From contig NC_081409.1 in NCBI RefSeq assembly GCF_030272615.1, positions 612,728,755 to 612,792,754 on the forward strand: DNA of 64,000 nt, in the 5' to 3' direction. The notes beneath the pieces were generated by a model. It made no database searches and was not told the DNA's origin. It saw only the letters and a list, made by a program, of their open reading frames with translations. Positions 1 through 11,974 of this stretch are shown here, in pieces. Origin of the DNA: Cryptomeria japonica. Taxonomy: Eukaryota; Streptophyta; Pinopsida; Cupressales; Cupressaceae. Positions within the stretch are counted from its first letter, which is position 1. Each line of letters opens with the position of its first letter. The position numbers and the translations under genes are program-made.

Positions 1-169
1 CACCAATAATTGACATTTCAAATTCTTTTTGCATTTCTTCTACAATTCTCTCACAAACACTTTCATCTCCTCTAAAAATGATATATCAACACACACAACA
101 AATTTTAACAATCTATTACCTTTAACTTTGAAATAGAGATTAATATCTGCTATGCCTTTCTTGAAGTTT
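1..169 (-). pseudogene. Copia (element G) reverse transcriptase, downstream fragment
   Basis: Read on the minus strand this matches, segment by segment, the reverse transcriptase stretch of copia element E at about 49450-49620, including the part that follows the catalytic region. It carries stops and frameshifts and has no usable ORF. It continues at 1560 after the solo LTR at 170-1554. The 5 bp before that LTR (165-169, AGTTT) and after it (1555-1559, AGTAT) form a target-site duplication with one mismatch, so the two fragments were once contiguous. The family call rests on similarity to E inside this window. Confidence 0.65.
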
Positions 170-1554
170 TGTTGGAAAAATTTGTAGGTTATCGTTGTTG
201 CTAGGATATGTTGTTGTCATTGATGTCAATATATTCTTGTGTCTTGGTGTTCCAGTGGTTGCAGAGCTACTTGAATTGGATTATTGGGATTATGATTCAG
301 TAATGGAGTATTTCTAGTATCCATACTTCATTTTGTATTGGTTTATGTGATTTGGTAACCTAATTGACTATATCATTTGATCCGGTTTATAGTTTGGTTT
401 CTCAGTATTCAGTTTTGCAGAGTTTGATATTTCCTTTGGTATGCTTCGGTGTGATCAAATCTTGAGCTGAGATTTTGGGATATTGTTTTTGATGTTCATG
501 TGTATCTTCATTCAAGATGGTTCGTAATTTGGTGCTCCACAAGTTATCTTTCCATGTGACAGTTGCTGTTGTTTGAGTATCCTTGAGTTTCAGATGTTGA
601 TCGATGAAGATTTGATAAGTGGTGTTGGTACAACTATTACAGATTATTCTAACATTCTTGTTGGTGTTTCCTAATTGTGTCCTATTTTATTTGATGGTTT
701 GCATTGATCTTTGTGCACGGTTTTGGTGATCTTGCTGATTTGATGGTGTTCTTCATGATATGTGACCTATTTGGTGGTGTAGCATGTTGCGGTTGATCTT
801 GGAGATGATTTCGATGGTGTTGCATGTTTGTGCATTTCATTTGGGTCCATGTTTTGTCATTCATATCATATTATTGGTCCGGTGGTTAATATTTGTATCG
901 TGTGATGGGATTTTTGTAATTAGGTCTTATTGGTTTGAGTCGACCTTGTTGTCAAGGTTGATGATCGGTATATGTAGATGTATTATTCATGTATTTCTGA
1001 TATAGGTGGATGTTTGAATTATCAAAGAATTATAAAGGTGTAAACAAATGAGTATATCCTTCAACATTGTGATTGAGCAGAGATTGAAGTTTTGCAGAGA
1101 AGACATATGTGCTTAATTGGAACTATCATCAAGCATTTGTAGATGCTATTCTTTTAGTTCATTTGATTTTGGATTGTTGTCTAAATTTTTTGTAAGTCAG
1201 TGAGACTTCTTTGTAAGGTAGTTAACCTTCCATGAGGTTTGTAGCCTTTCGGGTTATTATATATTGAGCAGTGAGCTCTAGGTAATGTGCCTGAATGCAT
1301 GTGCATTCTCCATTGTAATTATTTCACATACTACTGCATAGTATCATTTCATTATGGGTAGGGTCCCACTGTGGTTTTTCCCTTGATCGGGTTTTCCACA
1401 TCAAAATATTAGTGTTATGTGTTATGGTTTTATCTTTTTTATCTCTGTTATTGCTGCAATTGATCAGTTTTGCATTAAAGGTTGAAATTATCTAATCCAG
1501 TGAAAACTAATTCACCCCCCCTCTCAGTTTTCCTTCATTGTTGTTGCCAATACA
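170..1554 (+). repeat. Solo LTR, Tork-like copia, inserted in element G
   Basis: The 1385-bp unit starts TGTTGGAAAA and ends CAATACA, with a 5-bp target-site duplication AGTTT/AGTAT on either side. No internal region or second LTR is present, so this is a solo LTR left by LTR-LTR recombination. It carries the motif seen in every copia LTR here: a GTGGTTTTTCCC block followed by GGGTTTTCCACAT (about 1361-1400), and a C-rich ATTCACCCCCC near the 3' end (about 1509-1520). The last two motifs are typical of Tork/Tnt1-type copia LTRs. Orientation is plus, opposite to its host element. Confidence 0.8.
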
Positions 1555-1559
1555 AGTAT

Positions 1560-2340
1560 CTATCCAACCTTGCATAAAAATCTCTAGGAGATTTCTTGAG
1601 TCCATAGAGTGTCTTCTTGTGTCTGGAAACCACATCTAGTTCTTTTGAGAACTAAAACCAATCTGGTTGTTCAATATACACCTTTTCTTCAAGTTCTCCA
1701 TACAAGAACGTTGAATTGACATCAATCTCATATACCTTAAATTTATTCTATGCAACAAATACAAGAAACATCCTTATAGCTTCCATCTTAGCTATTGCTA
1801 CTAGAGAAAAAGTCTCCTCAAAATTAATACCTTCAACTTGTGAATAAAATTTACAAACCAATCTTGCCTTGTTCCTTGTGACTTCTCCATCTCCATTCAA
1901 CTTACTTTGGAACACTCACTTTATTACTATCACATTCTTGTCCACTCATCTAGGTACCAATTCTCATGTCTAATTCTTTTCTATCTAATTCATCTCATCT
2001 TTCAAATTGATTTCATCCAACCTTCATCCTTTCTAGCTTTTGCAATTTTTTTTGGCTCCACTTGAGATAGGAAACATAAATTTGCTTCTTCATTAGTCTT
2101 AGCAAGTCTTCTTCTTGTCTAAACTCCTCTTTCTTTGTCTCTAATGATATAATCTTCTTAATGGTTCTTCCACACATACTTTGCAGGCATCTTAGGTGCT
2201 TGTTTAGGTTCCTTCTCTTCTGCATTTGTCTCTTCTTTGTCTTTCATAACTTTTCTTATATAGCAACAGGAGCATCCTCTATCTCAACCTCAGGTTTAGG
2301 CACAACATGATTCCATTCTTCACTTCCTATGCGTACATGA
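1560..2340 (-). pseudogene. Copia (element G) reverse transcriptase N-terminal half and linker
   Basis: On the minus strand, 1560-2000 aligns with the copia reverse transcriptase region of E (49630-50010). The part at 2010-2340 corresponds to the linker before the reverse transcriptase, including an LCFLSQVEPK-like stretch. Many frameshifts and stops are present; the only open stretch, 2013-2225, is in the wrong frame for most of the domain. No integrase or gag belonging to this copy is visible farther right, so the element is truncated near 2340-2450. Confidence 0.65.
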
Positions 2341-4438
2341 TAGTGAAACATCCATAAAATTTAGACATTACATACACATCCACAAGCCATCATTTTCAAG
2401 AACTGGAGAAATGCAGAACGTTCTTCCATAAAGAAATTAAATACTCTTTCCTGCATATTGTAACTTCCACTACTATAGCCTTTTAAAAACACCTCATACT
2501 TACTCAATATCACCACCAAAAAATATCACAATATTTGAACACTCATTTTTAAACTATGTACAACATTCACATAGCTGAACAAGTTTGACATCAATGACAA
2601 CACAACTCAAGTTTCCAACGATATTATGATCATCTCGATAAAGTATAGGATATCATAGAAATACTTTCATCAAGACGTCAAAGAGACAAGACAACACCAA
2701 GCCCCCGAGAGGAGCTTGGGTCTTATCGATCTAAAATATCAAGATAAAAGGAGGAACATGATTAGTGTAGGTTACACATACACATGGAGCATTCAAGAAC
2801 AAGGAAAGGTATAATACCATATAGCTAATAAGGATCAATAGGAAACTTACTAGGAGCCATATAAAAGAAGAGGAATTGTATTTAGGTCTAGTAAGAATTT
2901 CTTAATATGAGTCACATTAGGGAAGGGGAGTCAAATAGGTCTAGTAATGTGTGTAATACTACTTGACTCGTCTAAGGAAGATTAAAAAGAAAATAAAATA
3001 TTTGCTAGATAATCTGAAAATGTGACTACAAATGGGTGTTCTGGTGTGCACCAAGGAAAAATTTGATATGAGACTACAAAATGGGTGTTGCAATGACACC
3101 AAGCACATCATGGCGTATGGTCAAAGTGTACAAACCAATCACATGGTGTGTGCATAAAGTGTAACATATATAGGAGTGTATGCCCCCACGTTAAAGAGAT
3201 TGCACATGCCTTACCAGAACCAATTTCTTAAATGTAGCATAAATATGTTTGAAAGACAAGCACATCACAGTAGTGAAATTCCCTCAAACATAAGAAAATA
3301 AAAGGAGATGGTCACAAAACATGAACGAGCACATAAGGGATCCACAATTTGGGGTCAATATGTGCATCACATAAATTATGTATATTAAGTATGATTACTT
3401 TCAATTGAGCTCACCCCTCAAGTGTAGTGGAACAACATGCACAATGAAAGAAGAAAACATAAGAGACACAACAAGCCTTTTAGGGTCAACATGGAAGAAA
3501 CCTAAAATATCTCAATGCTTTGCATCATCCCCAACTAGATGACACAAAAACACTTACAATAAAAGCACATTTACGACATAACATGTATGGGAAATATAGG
3601 AGAATGATGATGCAAATAGAGGAATGTAATGATAGGCTCTGTCCCTTTGTATCCTTATTTCAATGGAGCAACAAGGGTCATCCAAAGATAGCTTGATCAA
3701 CAAAAGGACATGCCAGTTAGCAGAATATAGAAGATCAAACTACATGCAAACAAACACACAAAATAAAGACTTTTTTGCATGAATGAGCTAGTCTAGCAAA
3801 TCATCCACCTCCCAATCTTTCTCAACACCATTCAGGGACAGTGGACAACTTGTGAAAAGAGCTATGGATAGTATAATAGATGGATCTATATCTAGTGCCA
3901 AACATGGACAATGATCTAATGATGGATCACAATGTGTGTCACTAGGAGCTAAAGTTAATGCTTTGAAAAATATTGAAGACAAATCATGGTTAGTATCATC
4001 ATTAATTTCAACATTATTATCAGAAGCATCATCTAAATTGATCACAATAGGAGATTTTATAGGATGAGAAAAGAGGAATCATTTAGAATCGACAAATTCA
4101 ATTTTCAATGAGGTGGGGAAAGGTAAGGCTCATCTCTAGGATTGGGTGATGATAAGGAAGGTTTAGAAGGCAAGATAAATTCAACATTTGACTTCTTAGG
4201 AGAAGAATCACTTTTTACACTGCAAGCTCGTGAACCTTGGCATGACGTATTCATTGATGTTATCTTGCACTATAATTTTATTGGTCACAACTCAAATATT
4301 TTATACCAGAGGTTTGGGGATCACTCAACATTGTTTCCTTTCTTCCTTTACTCTACGAATTAAAGGAGGAACAAGAGGAACCACTAAACATTGACAGATA
4401 GAAGGTGTCAAGTACCTCTTTGTCCTTTATATGATTGT
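2341..4438. other. Unclassified AT-rich transposon-like DNA
   Basis: No gene or named repeat family can be supported. At about 2582-2624 the minus strand reads TGTTGTCATTGATGTCAA shortly after a CGTTGGAAAC start, like the opening of a Tork-type LTR, so a truncated minus-strand LTR may end near 2624. An 85-codon minus-strand ORF (3788-4045) is rich in Asp and Ser and matches nothing I know. A plus-strand ORF (4142-4363) is also unrecognised. The right edge is a polypurine tract directly followed by a TGTAACA terminus, so the right part may be the 3' internal end of a plus-strand LTR element. Confidence 0.35.
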
Positions 4439-4449
4439 AGAGGAGGGGC
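4439..4449 (+). other. Polypurine tract-like sequence
   Basis: AGAGGAGGGGC lies directly before TGTAACA at 4450. A purine run touching a TG terminus is the usual start site of plus-strand DNA synthesis at the 3' LTR of an LTR element. If real, the LTR at 4450 served as a 3' LTR for DNA to its left. Confidence 0.45.
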
Positions 4450-5481
4450 TGTAACATATTGTAACATCATAAATTATAATCCTTAATTGTGAGTCCAATT
4501 TCAAACTCTTCTTAGAACTTACCTTAGCATCCACTCACCTAGACATTTTTAGGAACACTTCTAGATTTGAATTTAACCCTCAACTCAAGAAGATGAGTCC
4601 TACCCTATTTCAAAATTCAAATATCTTGTTTTATATTTAATCGTCATAAAATTCAAAAATTAGGATAAGATCCAATATAAAAGCTCTAAAATATTGTATC
4701 CCACTTTTTAAGAACCTATTTTAGTAGGTCCATACCGATTTGCACACATTAGCTGACAAAATCTCCCAAAAAATTAGATATTTGAAGTGTTAGCCTTGAC
4801 ATTCTCGAATATAGTCTCAATTTTTAAATATGACCTTTTTATGTTGTTTATTAATATATTTTAATCTTGTAGCTAATATATAAGCCAAAGGATTTTCTCA
4901 TACAATTATTATGCTATCCTTAAAATGAGAAGACTTTTCCAAATTTGAGTCTATAAAGGTTTTCAAATTTGAGGAATAATCAACAACATCAAATCTTCAT
5001 TAAGCCTTTATCAATTGTCATTCATCATGATGGAAGCTTCAAGGAATGTTGGAGGATGATAGGGAATTACTAATTAATGATTAGTTTGTACCTCTCCTTA
5101 AGGATTTGGTATGCTTTCATGTCATTCTTACTTTTTTATTGTTAGCTTCAACTCTAATATTTATCATTCATTCATTGTCATTAATGTGAATCATGCATTC
5201 TTGAGTTGATATATACATCACATTTTGATTGTCCCATCTAGGGCTCACTCCAATATACTTGAGTTCTAGAGCTCTCTTTTACATTTAACTCACATCTAGG
5301 TCAATCAAGATCAATATTTTATGCAACAAACAAATAGAACCCAAGTTGCTTGACTCTCTTTAAGTAGATTTAGTCAAGCATAACACCTTTGGTTTGTCTA
5401 TATCCCAATATTTTATCAAATATAGTTTGATTTTGGTTAAATTACTAGCTATATTTTTCCATCTCTTTTCCATATCAAACA
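4450..5481 (+). repeat. Candidate LTR next to gypsy element A
   Basis: The segment starts TGTAACATAT and ends ATCAAACA, so it has the TG...CA ends of an LTR. It is followed by TTTTGGTGAACCC, which sits like the TTTTGGCACGCC primer site after the 5' LTR of gypsy element B. Gypsy-type coding remains of element A follow within about 250 bp. No second copy lies in the window, so the boundaries rest on the terminal motifs, the polypurine tract on the left and the primer-site-like sequence on the right. Confidence 0.45.
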
Positions 5482-6626
5482 TTTTGGTGAACCCAACATA
5501 TTTTACATTCCTTTTGATTATAAAAAAGTTAAAAAATCTATTTTGCATGCATTTTTTATGTATTTTTATAGTGTTTTCTTACATTGCATTAGTGTTTTCA
5601 ATGTTTTATTTTCATGAGATTGCATAATTTAAAAGCATTAGTTAGAACAAGTTTTTCTTTTCTTAGACTAGAAAACCAAAACCCTAAAAAAAAATTCAAC
5701 CCTTATCTTGGAGAATGGAAGTTATCCAATCATGTTGGATCTCTTTTTACAAGATTTTTATGCGTTTGATGAGTCATTTAGTAGTGATGATTTTGATATG
5801 ATAGATGAATCCATCGTTGACTTCATCTCTATTGAGTTATCCTCTACATATCCTAAGCCAACCCTTTGTCAAAGGTTAATCAATATGATACATGTGACTA
5901 GTTATAGGAATGAACCTAAGAAGAGTAAGATTCTTGTGCATCTTCATTCTGATATTCCTTAAAATTAAAAGAAACCAATAATTGTTGTTGAAGGTGGTAA
6001 TAATTCAATGGGAACTCCTAAATATTACCTAAACTTCACAAAATAACTCAACCAAAGAGATATGATACATCAACAAATGTCATAGTAACCTAGTTATAAT
6101 TTGTAGTGGCTCACACATATAATAGAAGAAGTAATAAACAACTCAATCCAATGTAATTTGTTCCTTCTTCTCTCCCTTCTTCTCAATCCATGTTTCCTCT
6201 TGCACCTCATCTTAATAAACACCTTGGAAAGAAGTACGATATCCCTTTGGGAGTCGATTCAAATTCTGCCTATGTATCATGGGATTCTCTAAGAGGCTTT
6301 TTAGAAGATAGTGATCCCACCTTCTGTGAGACTAAATGATGTAGCCGCCTTGTTAGAGTGTATTCATTCAACAAACTCAAATATTGTGTTTTCAAAACAT
6401 GAGTCACCATGTTTGGAAGTTCAAAATCAAAATATTCCTCTTATTATTATCATGGTTATCAATGGTACTACAATAAGATGTAACCTAATTGATAATGGAT
6501 TGGGTCTTTATGTGTGTAGCATAAACCTGTTGCATAAATCAAGGTGGATACCTCTCTTATTCAAATTGATTCTCTCTCTATTCATAGATTTGATTATGTT
6601 AGTAGACATTCCTTAGGTATAATTAC
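5482..6626 (+). pseudogene. Gypsy element A: leader, gag remnant and first part of protease
   Basis: After a primer-site-like sequence and a short leader comes an 84-codon ORF (5708-5962) rich in Asp and Glu, and then a decayed reading frame to 6626. The 6311-6616 ORF contains the aspartic protease core as LIDNGLGLYVCS, where the family normally has D-(S/T)-G; the Asn makes it non-canonical. Most of gag is missing, because only about 600 bp separate the leader from the protease. The protease is broken at 6626 by the young element at 6627-17156 and resumes at 17157; the repeated ATTAC at 6622-6626 and 17157-17161 proves the join. Element A is plus strand. Confidence 0.65.
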
Positions 6627-8102
6627 TGTATGTGGGAAAAATGGATTGTTAGAATTAAAAATGTGAAAAATATGTAAAATACCAATCCACACACACACAC
6701 AGGACTTCTTGATGCAAGCTATGGAGTAACGATGTGTTACTCGGCTTCCCAAGGAGGGTCCCATGGTTCTCTATCTCACAATGTCCCTCAAACCAATGTT
6801 TTGCTCTCAGATTACTGAGCAAAATGGCTTAGGGATGGCAAATATGAGAACGAGAGAGATTTTTAATTGATCTTAGTATGAGATGTGTTATAAGCTAGAT
6901 GAGATGCTTGAAATGCAACAAACTAAATGATAAGATGACGAGGTTAGTATGGAGATTATCCTAGCACACTATATTTAATCTATGATTGAGTTAAAATGAT
7001 AAATAAACTACTTTAGCATGCATGTTCATGATTAATTTATGATCTAAAAGAGGCTAAATGAGGAGCATATATAAAATGAAAGCTTGAAACAATTTGAGCA
7101 TAAGTGTGATGCTTCAAATTTGAAATATGATTGTTTAAAATGGAGGAATGAGAGCTCTATTTATAGCACAAACAGGGCAATGGATGGTCAAGATTGAATG
7201 GTTTAATCAAGGGCCAAGTTTGAAAGTTGGGGATCCATGTGCACAATTGACACCAATAAAATGATGACAAGTGTCAACATAGGATTGGGTTGAGAGAAGA
7301 GGTTGGAGGCATTAAAGGCCTGAGAAGACCTCATGGTTATCTAAAGGCTAAGGGTCAAGTCTAAGTTAGGCTTACCCACTGAATTAGAAGTTAATCCAAG
7401 GATAAACCTTTGTGCAAATGATTAAGAGATAATCATGGTCAAAGCATTAATGACCTGATGAGACCCTTGGGTTGGGTAGAGGTTGAGTCAAAACAAATGT
7501 TTTAACCATGTGGGAGGGTTTGAAATAACCATTAATGGTTATTAGAGACTTTGGGGATTAAGTGGTTGAAGGTTGGAAGCCTTCAATGGTTTTTAAAGAC
7601 TTTAGGGTTTTTGGTGGTTGAAGGTTGAAAACCTTCAATGGTTATCCAAGACTTTGGGCCATTTGAGAAGTGACCTCCCTTTGCTTAGGGATGTGACAAA
7701 GTTTAGAGGAGGGTTAGGTTAATTAGAATTGGTTAGAATATTCTAGAAGGGGTTAGGAAGGGGTTTGGGATTTTGCAAGTGGATGGGGGGGGTAATAGGA
7801 TTTAATTGAATTAAATGATTTTCATTCAATTTGGTTGTATTTGGAGAAATTAAATAAATTAGATTTATTCAATTTAGGATAACTATTTAATTAAATTTGA
7901 ATTTAATTAAAAGTGGATAGGGGGATTTAATTGAATAAAATGATTTATTCATTAAATGGTATAGTGAATTTTATTTAAATAAATTGAGTAATTTATTTAA
8001 AAATAGAAGAATGTGGATAATTTAATTAAATTGGATTTAATCAAATAGAAAAATGAACATAAAATATTCATTTAGGAATGTGGTCATTTTTATACGTCTA
8101 CA
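6627..8102 (-). repeat. 3' LTR of the young non-autonomous element
   Basis: This is the left-hand copy, 1476 bp. In element orientation it starts TGTAGACGTA and ends CCCACATACA. It lies next to the polypurine tract at 8103-8116, so it is the 3' LTR. It matches the copy at 15681-17156 base for base except at 7196, as far as I could compare by eye. About 7551-7640 holds two copies of a GGTTGAAGGTTG...CCTTCAATGG unit that can fold on itself. Confidence 0.93.
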
Positions 8103-8116
8103 TTTTGCCCCTCTTT
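8103..8116 (-). other. Polypurine tract of the young element
   Basis: On the minus strand the sequence is AAAGAGGGGCAAAA, directly followed by the LTR start TGTAGACG. It differs at a single base from the polypurine tract of gypsy element B (41249-41262, AAAGAGGGGTAAAA). Confidence 0.85.
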
Positions 8117-8453
8117 GAAGTGACGTGTGTGCACATGTTATTTCAAAGAAAATGATGTGTTTTGTGATGATTTTATGATCAAATGCAATTTTTGTGTCGC
8201 TCTTTTGATTTGCAAGTCATGCCCCAGATTCGATGTGTGATGCCAGATTTGATTTGATGTGTGATGCCCCAGATTCGATATTTGTTGTGCTTTGCCTGTC
8301 GTGATGTGATGATTTTATGTAATTGTCCAATATGAGTGTCGGTATAACTTGTTTTGATGTGAGATATTTCAAGTTATGTAGATATCAATGTGTTGTTCTG
8401 ATCAAAATATGATTTATTTGCATGTTCTATTTCAAGTTCGATGTGTATGAAAG

Positions 8454-8616
8454 CCTGAGTTGTTTTACAAGCCGATATGGGTTGGAAACTTGAGTTGTTT
8501 TACAAGCTGATATGGGTGGGAAACTTGAGTTGTTTTACAAGTTTGTGATTGTGGTACTTGAGTTGTTTTACAAGTTTTGATATGGTTTTTGAGAACTTGA
8601 GTTGTGTTACAAGTTG
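8454..8616. repeat. Tandem repeat, about 35-bp unit, five copies
   Basis: Five imperfect copies of a unit built on CTTGAGTTGTTTTACAAG, most followed by TGATATGG. Unit length varies because the joining stretch between copies differs. It is internal to the young element. It makes short spurious minus-strand reading frames rich in Lys, Thr and Gln that should not be read as genes. Confidence 0.8.
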
Positions 8617-8898
8617 ATATGAAATGATTGGATTTTGAACTTTGATTGTAGATGAGCAAATTGTTTCATGCTGTTGATGTAAGTTTGATTTTGATATCTT
8701 TGTTTTGATGTGGAAACTGATATTAGATTTGTTTTGAGATTTGATATGATAATGCCCCCTCGGGAGATCGTTCGTGCACACAAAGCATGAATGATCTCTC
8801 AAAAGAAGAAGAATGTTGTTTGAAAGATGGAAGAGTAGATAGTGATGGCATGCATGGGTTTGATAAGATTGATTAGATTGATGAGAGCAAGTCTTGTT

Positions 8899-9306
8899 TC
8901 AGGTATGACACCTCCTGTATAAGACATGGATGATCGATCATCTGGGTTTAGGAATGATATCGCCTATATAAGATATGGATGATTGAGTGTCTGGTTGCAA
9001 GAATGATACCGCCTGTATAAGACATGATAGAAGATAGTTTGGAAGAATGATAGAAGATAGGTTGGAAGAATGATAGAAGATAGTTTAGAAGAATGATAGA
9101 AGATATGAAAGTGAAGAAAGATTCTATGATGATGTGATAGATATGCATGCGAGGGATGCAATGATGAATGATGAATGATATTTTGAAAATGAGATGTATG
9201 ATATGATATGCAACTAATTGTAAAATGATATGCAACTAATTGTAAAATGATATGTAGCTATGTGTAAAGTGATATGCAGCTAATTGTAAAATGATATGCA
9301 GCTATG
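8899..9306. repeat. Cluster of three short tandem repeats
   Basis: 8899-9030 has three copies of a unit of about 55 bp carrying CCTGTATAAGACATG; two more degenerate copies lie at 10821-10883. Next, 9025-9108 has four copies of a 22-bp unit (ATGATAGAAGATAGTTTGGA type). Then 9204-9306 has five copies of a 21-bp unit (ATGATATGCAACTAATTGTA type). All lie in the internal region of the young element. Adjacent arrays of unrelated short units suggest repeated slippage during reverse transcription or replication. Confidence 0.8.
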
Positions 9307-11029
9307 TTTTTGGAGTATCTCTCGTTCTGTATTTGCCATCCGATAGAACCATTCATTTGCTTTCTTTGTAAATATCATCACTGAGCATTGATTTTTTTAG
9401 GATATGTTGAAAATTTATACAAGCATAATGGTATAATTGAACCATAATGACCTGAGAAAAATTTACCTGATATTTGATTTTGCAAGATAGCACAAGCGTC
9501 AAGGTATAATTGAACCAGGACGACCTGAGTGCGTATTGCATAAACATACAAGAGTTAACCTTTGTCCCATACAAATCCGAAATGTCCTCAGCGATATGCC
9601 ACCGGATTTCTTCATAGGACAAATTTGCATGGTAGAAGACTTCACTCACAGATAGAAGACAAATAAAACATCACATTCCTTCCTTGCTTCTTTAGTCGTA
9701 AGACATCCTGGAGGTGCTCAGGAGATATGATAAACAAAAATTAACAACCATAAGTAATCATGCATGCTATTGGAAATGTATTCTTGTCAATTAAAACATC
9801 TTGCAAAATAGATCTTTGTTCAGTTGAAATCGGTTCAAGTTTGTGATGTTTAGCCTTCTCGCATTGTCGATTGTCATTTGTTGGTTGTTTAAATCCTTGT
9901 TGTCTTGCTACGTTTTTGGTCTGATGTTGAAAATCTTGAAGGCGAGATGCCCCCAGCGAGGTCAGGATTTTGCCCCTTATTGTTGATACTACTTTGATAT
10001 GGATATGTACACAGATCACCAAGCCATGGTGGGATATTATTTTGGATAATTGTTTCAGATAAACCAAGGACAGTGACTACACTAAGTATGTCCAAGATTG
10101 ATAAGCATTTGTGAATTTTTGGTGATGTCTCAGATGGATGGATATGATATGTACAATATGATTTGTGAAACATGTATTTCCATCAGTTGATAAAGATAAG
10201 GCTAACTATAATAAAATCCAGCAGTCATACTGATTGATGTCATTGTTATGATTTGGTTGATGATTGATGTATAAAAACTTATTTCTCTTGATGAATTTGG
10301 AAAAACTAGGTTGTTGTTTCTTCAACGTGATGTTACGATAGAGGTTCTTTCTTCTCAAAATAAGGGGATTAGTCATGCATGAGTGATCAATGGTTTCCTT
10401 TGATTGGTTTGGATTTAGTTGATTCCTGTTTGAGAAATTTCAAATCTTACTTTATCAGAGTGAAGGTTTAGCTGTCCCTTCAGGATAAAGCGTGTCAAAT
10501 GATATGGATAAAAGCCTCCTGATCTGGAAACTGGATTTGACAATTTGAAAATTTTAAACAAGTGTTTTTGAGATAAAAATCCGTAAGATGGTAAAGGATT
10601 TGATTGATACTGATGATGAAAATTTTCCGGATTATGATAGGAGAGACATCCTCTATTGCTCGATTCGTTTAGGATTCGGACAACTTTGTTTGACACAAAT
10701 TTTGCTTAAGAAATAGTTTTATGGCTTGTTTTTGTCACTCTGCTTTGATGAAAAATGATGTTGATGGATGGATTGATTATCGAGACTTGATGATTGATAG
10801 GAATGTCTAGATTCAAAGAGTGAGTACCCCGTATAAGACCGATCTGTCTGGTTTCGAGTGTACCTATCCCTGTATAAGACATGTTTGATGTTGATGTTGA
10901 TTTCAAGAAATGAATTGATTAACAAGACATGTGATAAGTTTGATTGCAGACTTTGAGGGTTTTCCTGCTGTTGATCTGATTTGATGGATGGTCCATGTGT
11001 TCATGCTTTGATTTTTTGTTGATTTTGTT
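9307..11029. other. Internal region of the young element, no recognisable gene
   Basis: The longest open stretches are on the minus strand: 9353-9649 (98 codons), 9741-10067 (108 codons) and 10415-10696 (93 codons). None shows a retroelement or host domain that I recognise. A roughly 80-bp unit with GGTATAATTGAACCA occurs twice (about 9410-9540). Degenerate CCTGTATAAGACATG copies lie at 10821-10883. Confidence 0.5.
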
Positions 11030-11177
11030 GATTTTTAGTTTTTGGATATTTTGATTTTTTTTGAGTTTTTGGATATTTTGATTTTTTTTGAGTTTTTTGG
11101 ATATTTTGATTTTTTTTTTGGATTTTTGGATATTTTGATTTTTTTGGATTTTTGGATATTTTGATTTTTTTGGATTT
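11030..11177. repeat. Tandem repeat, about 27-bp unit, six copies
   Basis: Six copies of a T-rich unit with the core TTTTTGGATATTTTGATTTT. Variation is mostly in T-run length. The minus strand gives an artificial Lys/Ile/Ser-rich frame. Confidence 0.8.
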
Positions 11178-11349
11178 TTGGATTAGAAGAAAGATGTATT
11201 TGGTTGCCCCAATGTATATCAAGACAAGGAATGGATGAATGGATGACTGAACCATTGAGGTGGAAATAGATTTGTTGTCCATAGTTTTGATCAAGATCAA
11301 GGATGAAAAAGGGGATATGGATAGAGATAGGATATAGATAGCACTGGAT

Positions 11350-11615
11350 GATGGAAGAAATGAATAGATAGGATAGATAGATATGAATTAGAGTGAAGCA
11401 AGATTGTAGAAAGAATTGGAGGATAGAAGAAATGAATAGATAGGATAAATTGATATGAATTAGAGTGAAGCAAGATTGTAGAAAGAATTGGAGGATAGAA
11501 GAAATGAATAGATAGGATAAGGGATATGGATTAGAGTGAAGCAAGATTGTAGAAAGAATTGGATGATAGAAGAAATGAATAGATAGGATAAGGGATATGG
11601 ATTAGAGTGAAGCAA
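11350..11615. repeat. Tandem repeat, about 71-bp unit, about four copies
   Basis: Copies of TAGAGTGAAGCAAG begin near 11389, 11461, 11532 and 11604, giving a period of 71-72 bp. Within each unit are GAATTGGAGGATAGAAG and AATGAATAGATAGGATA. Copies are very similar, so this is a recent expansion. The 11460-11774 minus-strand ORF reads through this array and its outer part is unrecognised. Confidence 0.8.
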
Positions 11616-11974
11616 GAATAGAGTGGATGAACTTTTCCCCCAAGCATAGAGGTTTCCATTTGCAAAAAGGTGATATGTAAGATTGTCATAGTATTTAGCA
11701 CCATCTGAATAAGTGTTCTTGAACTTTTCAAAGATAGAGACCCAACCCACACTTAGAACCTCTGGAAATTTCAACTAAACATTTCTAGCAACTAGGAAGC
11801 AGACTCAAAAGGGAAGAAGAATCCCAAACTGGATCAAGGTACTTAGTTCTTTGATTACCCATGTGTGTGCAAGTGGGTTCATTTTGTCTCATATGATCAT
11901 TCTAATCTTCAGAATCCAACATGGCTAGCTACATGAGTTACCTTGACTTCAAAAGCATCCTAGATAGAGCCTCG

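Noticed and set aside
3788-4045. 85-codon minus-strand ORF
   Set aside because: No homology that I recognise and no neighbouring coding context; chance ORF in AT-rich DNA is as likely.
9353-9649. 98-codon minus-strand ORF in the young element as possible gag remnant
   Set aside because: No capsid or zinc-knuckle motif and position near the 3' LTR does not fit gag.
11001-11774. Overlapping minus-strand ORFs rich in Lys/Ile or Leu/Ser/Phe
   Set aside because: They are translations of 27-bp and 71-bp tandem repeats in several frames; none resembles a known protein.
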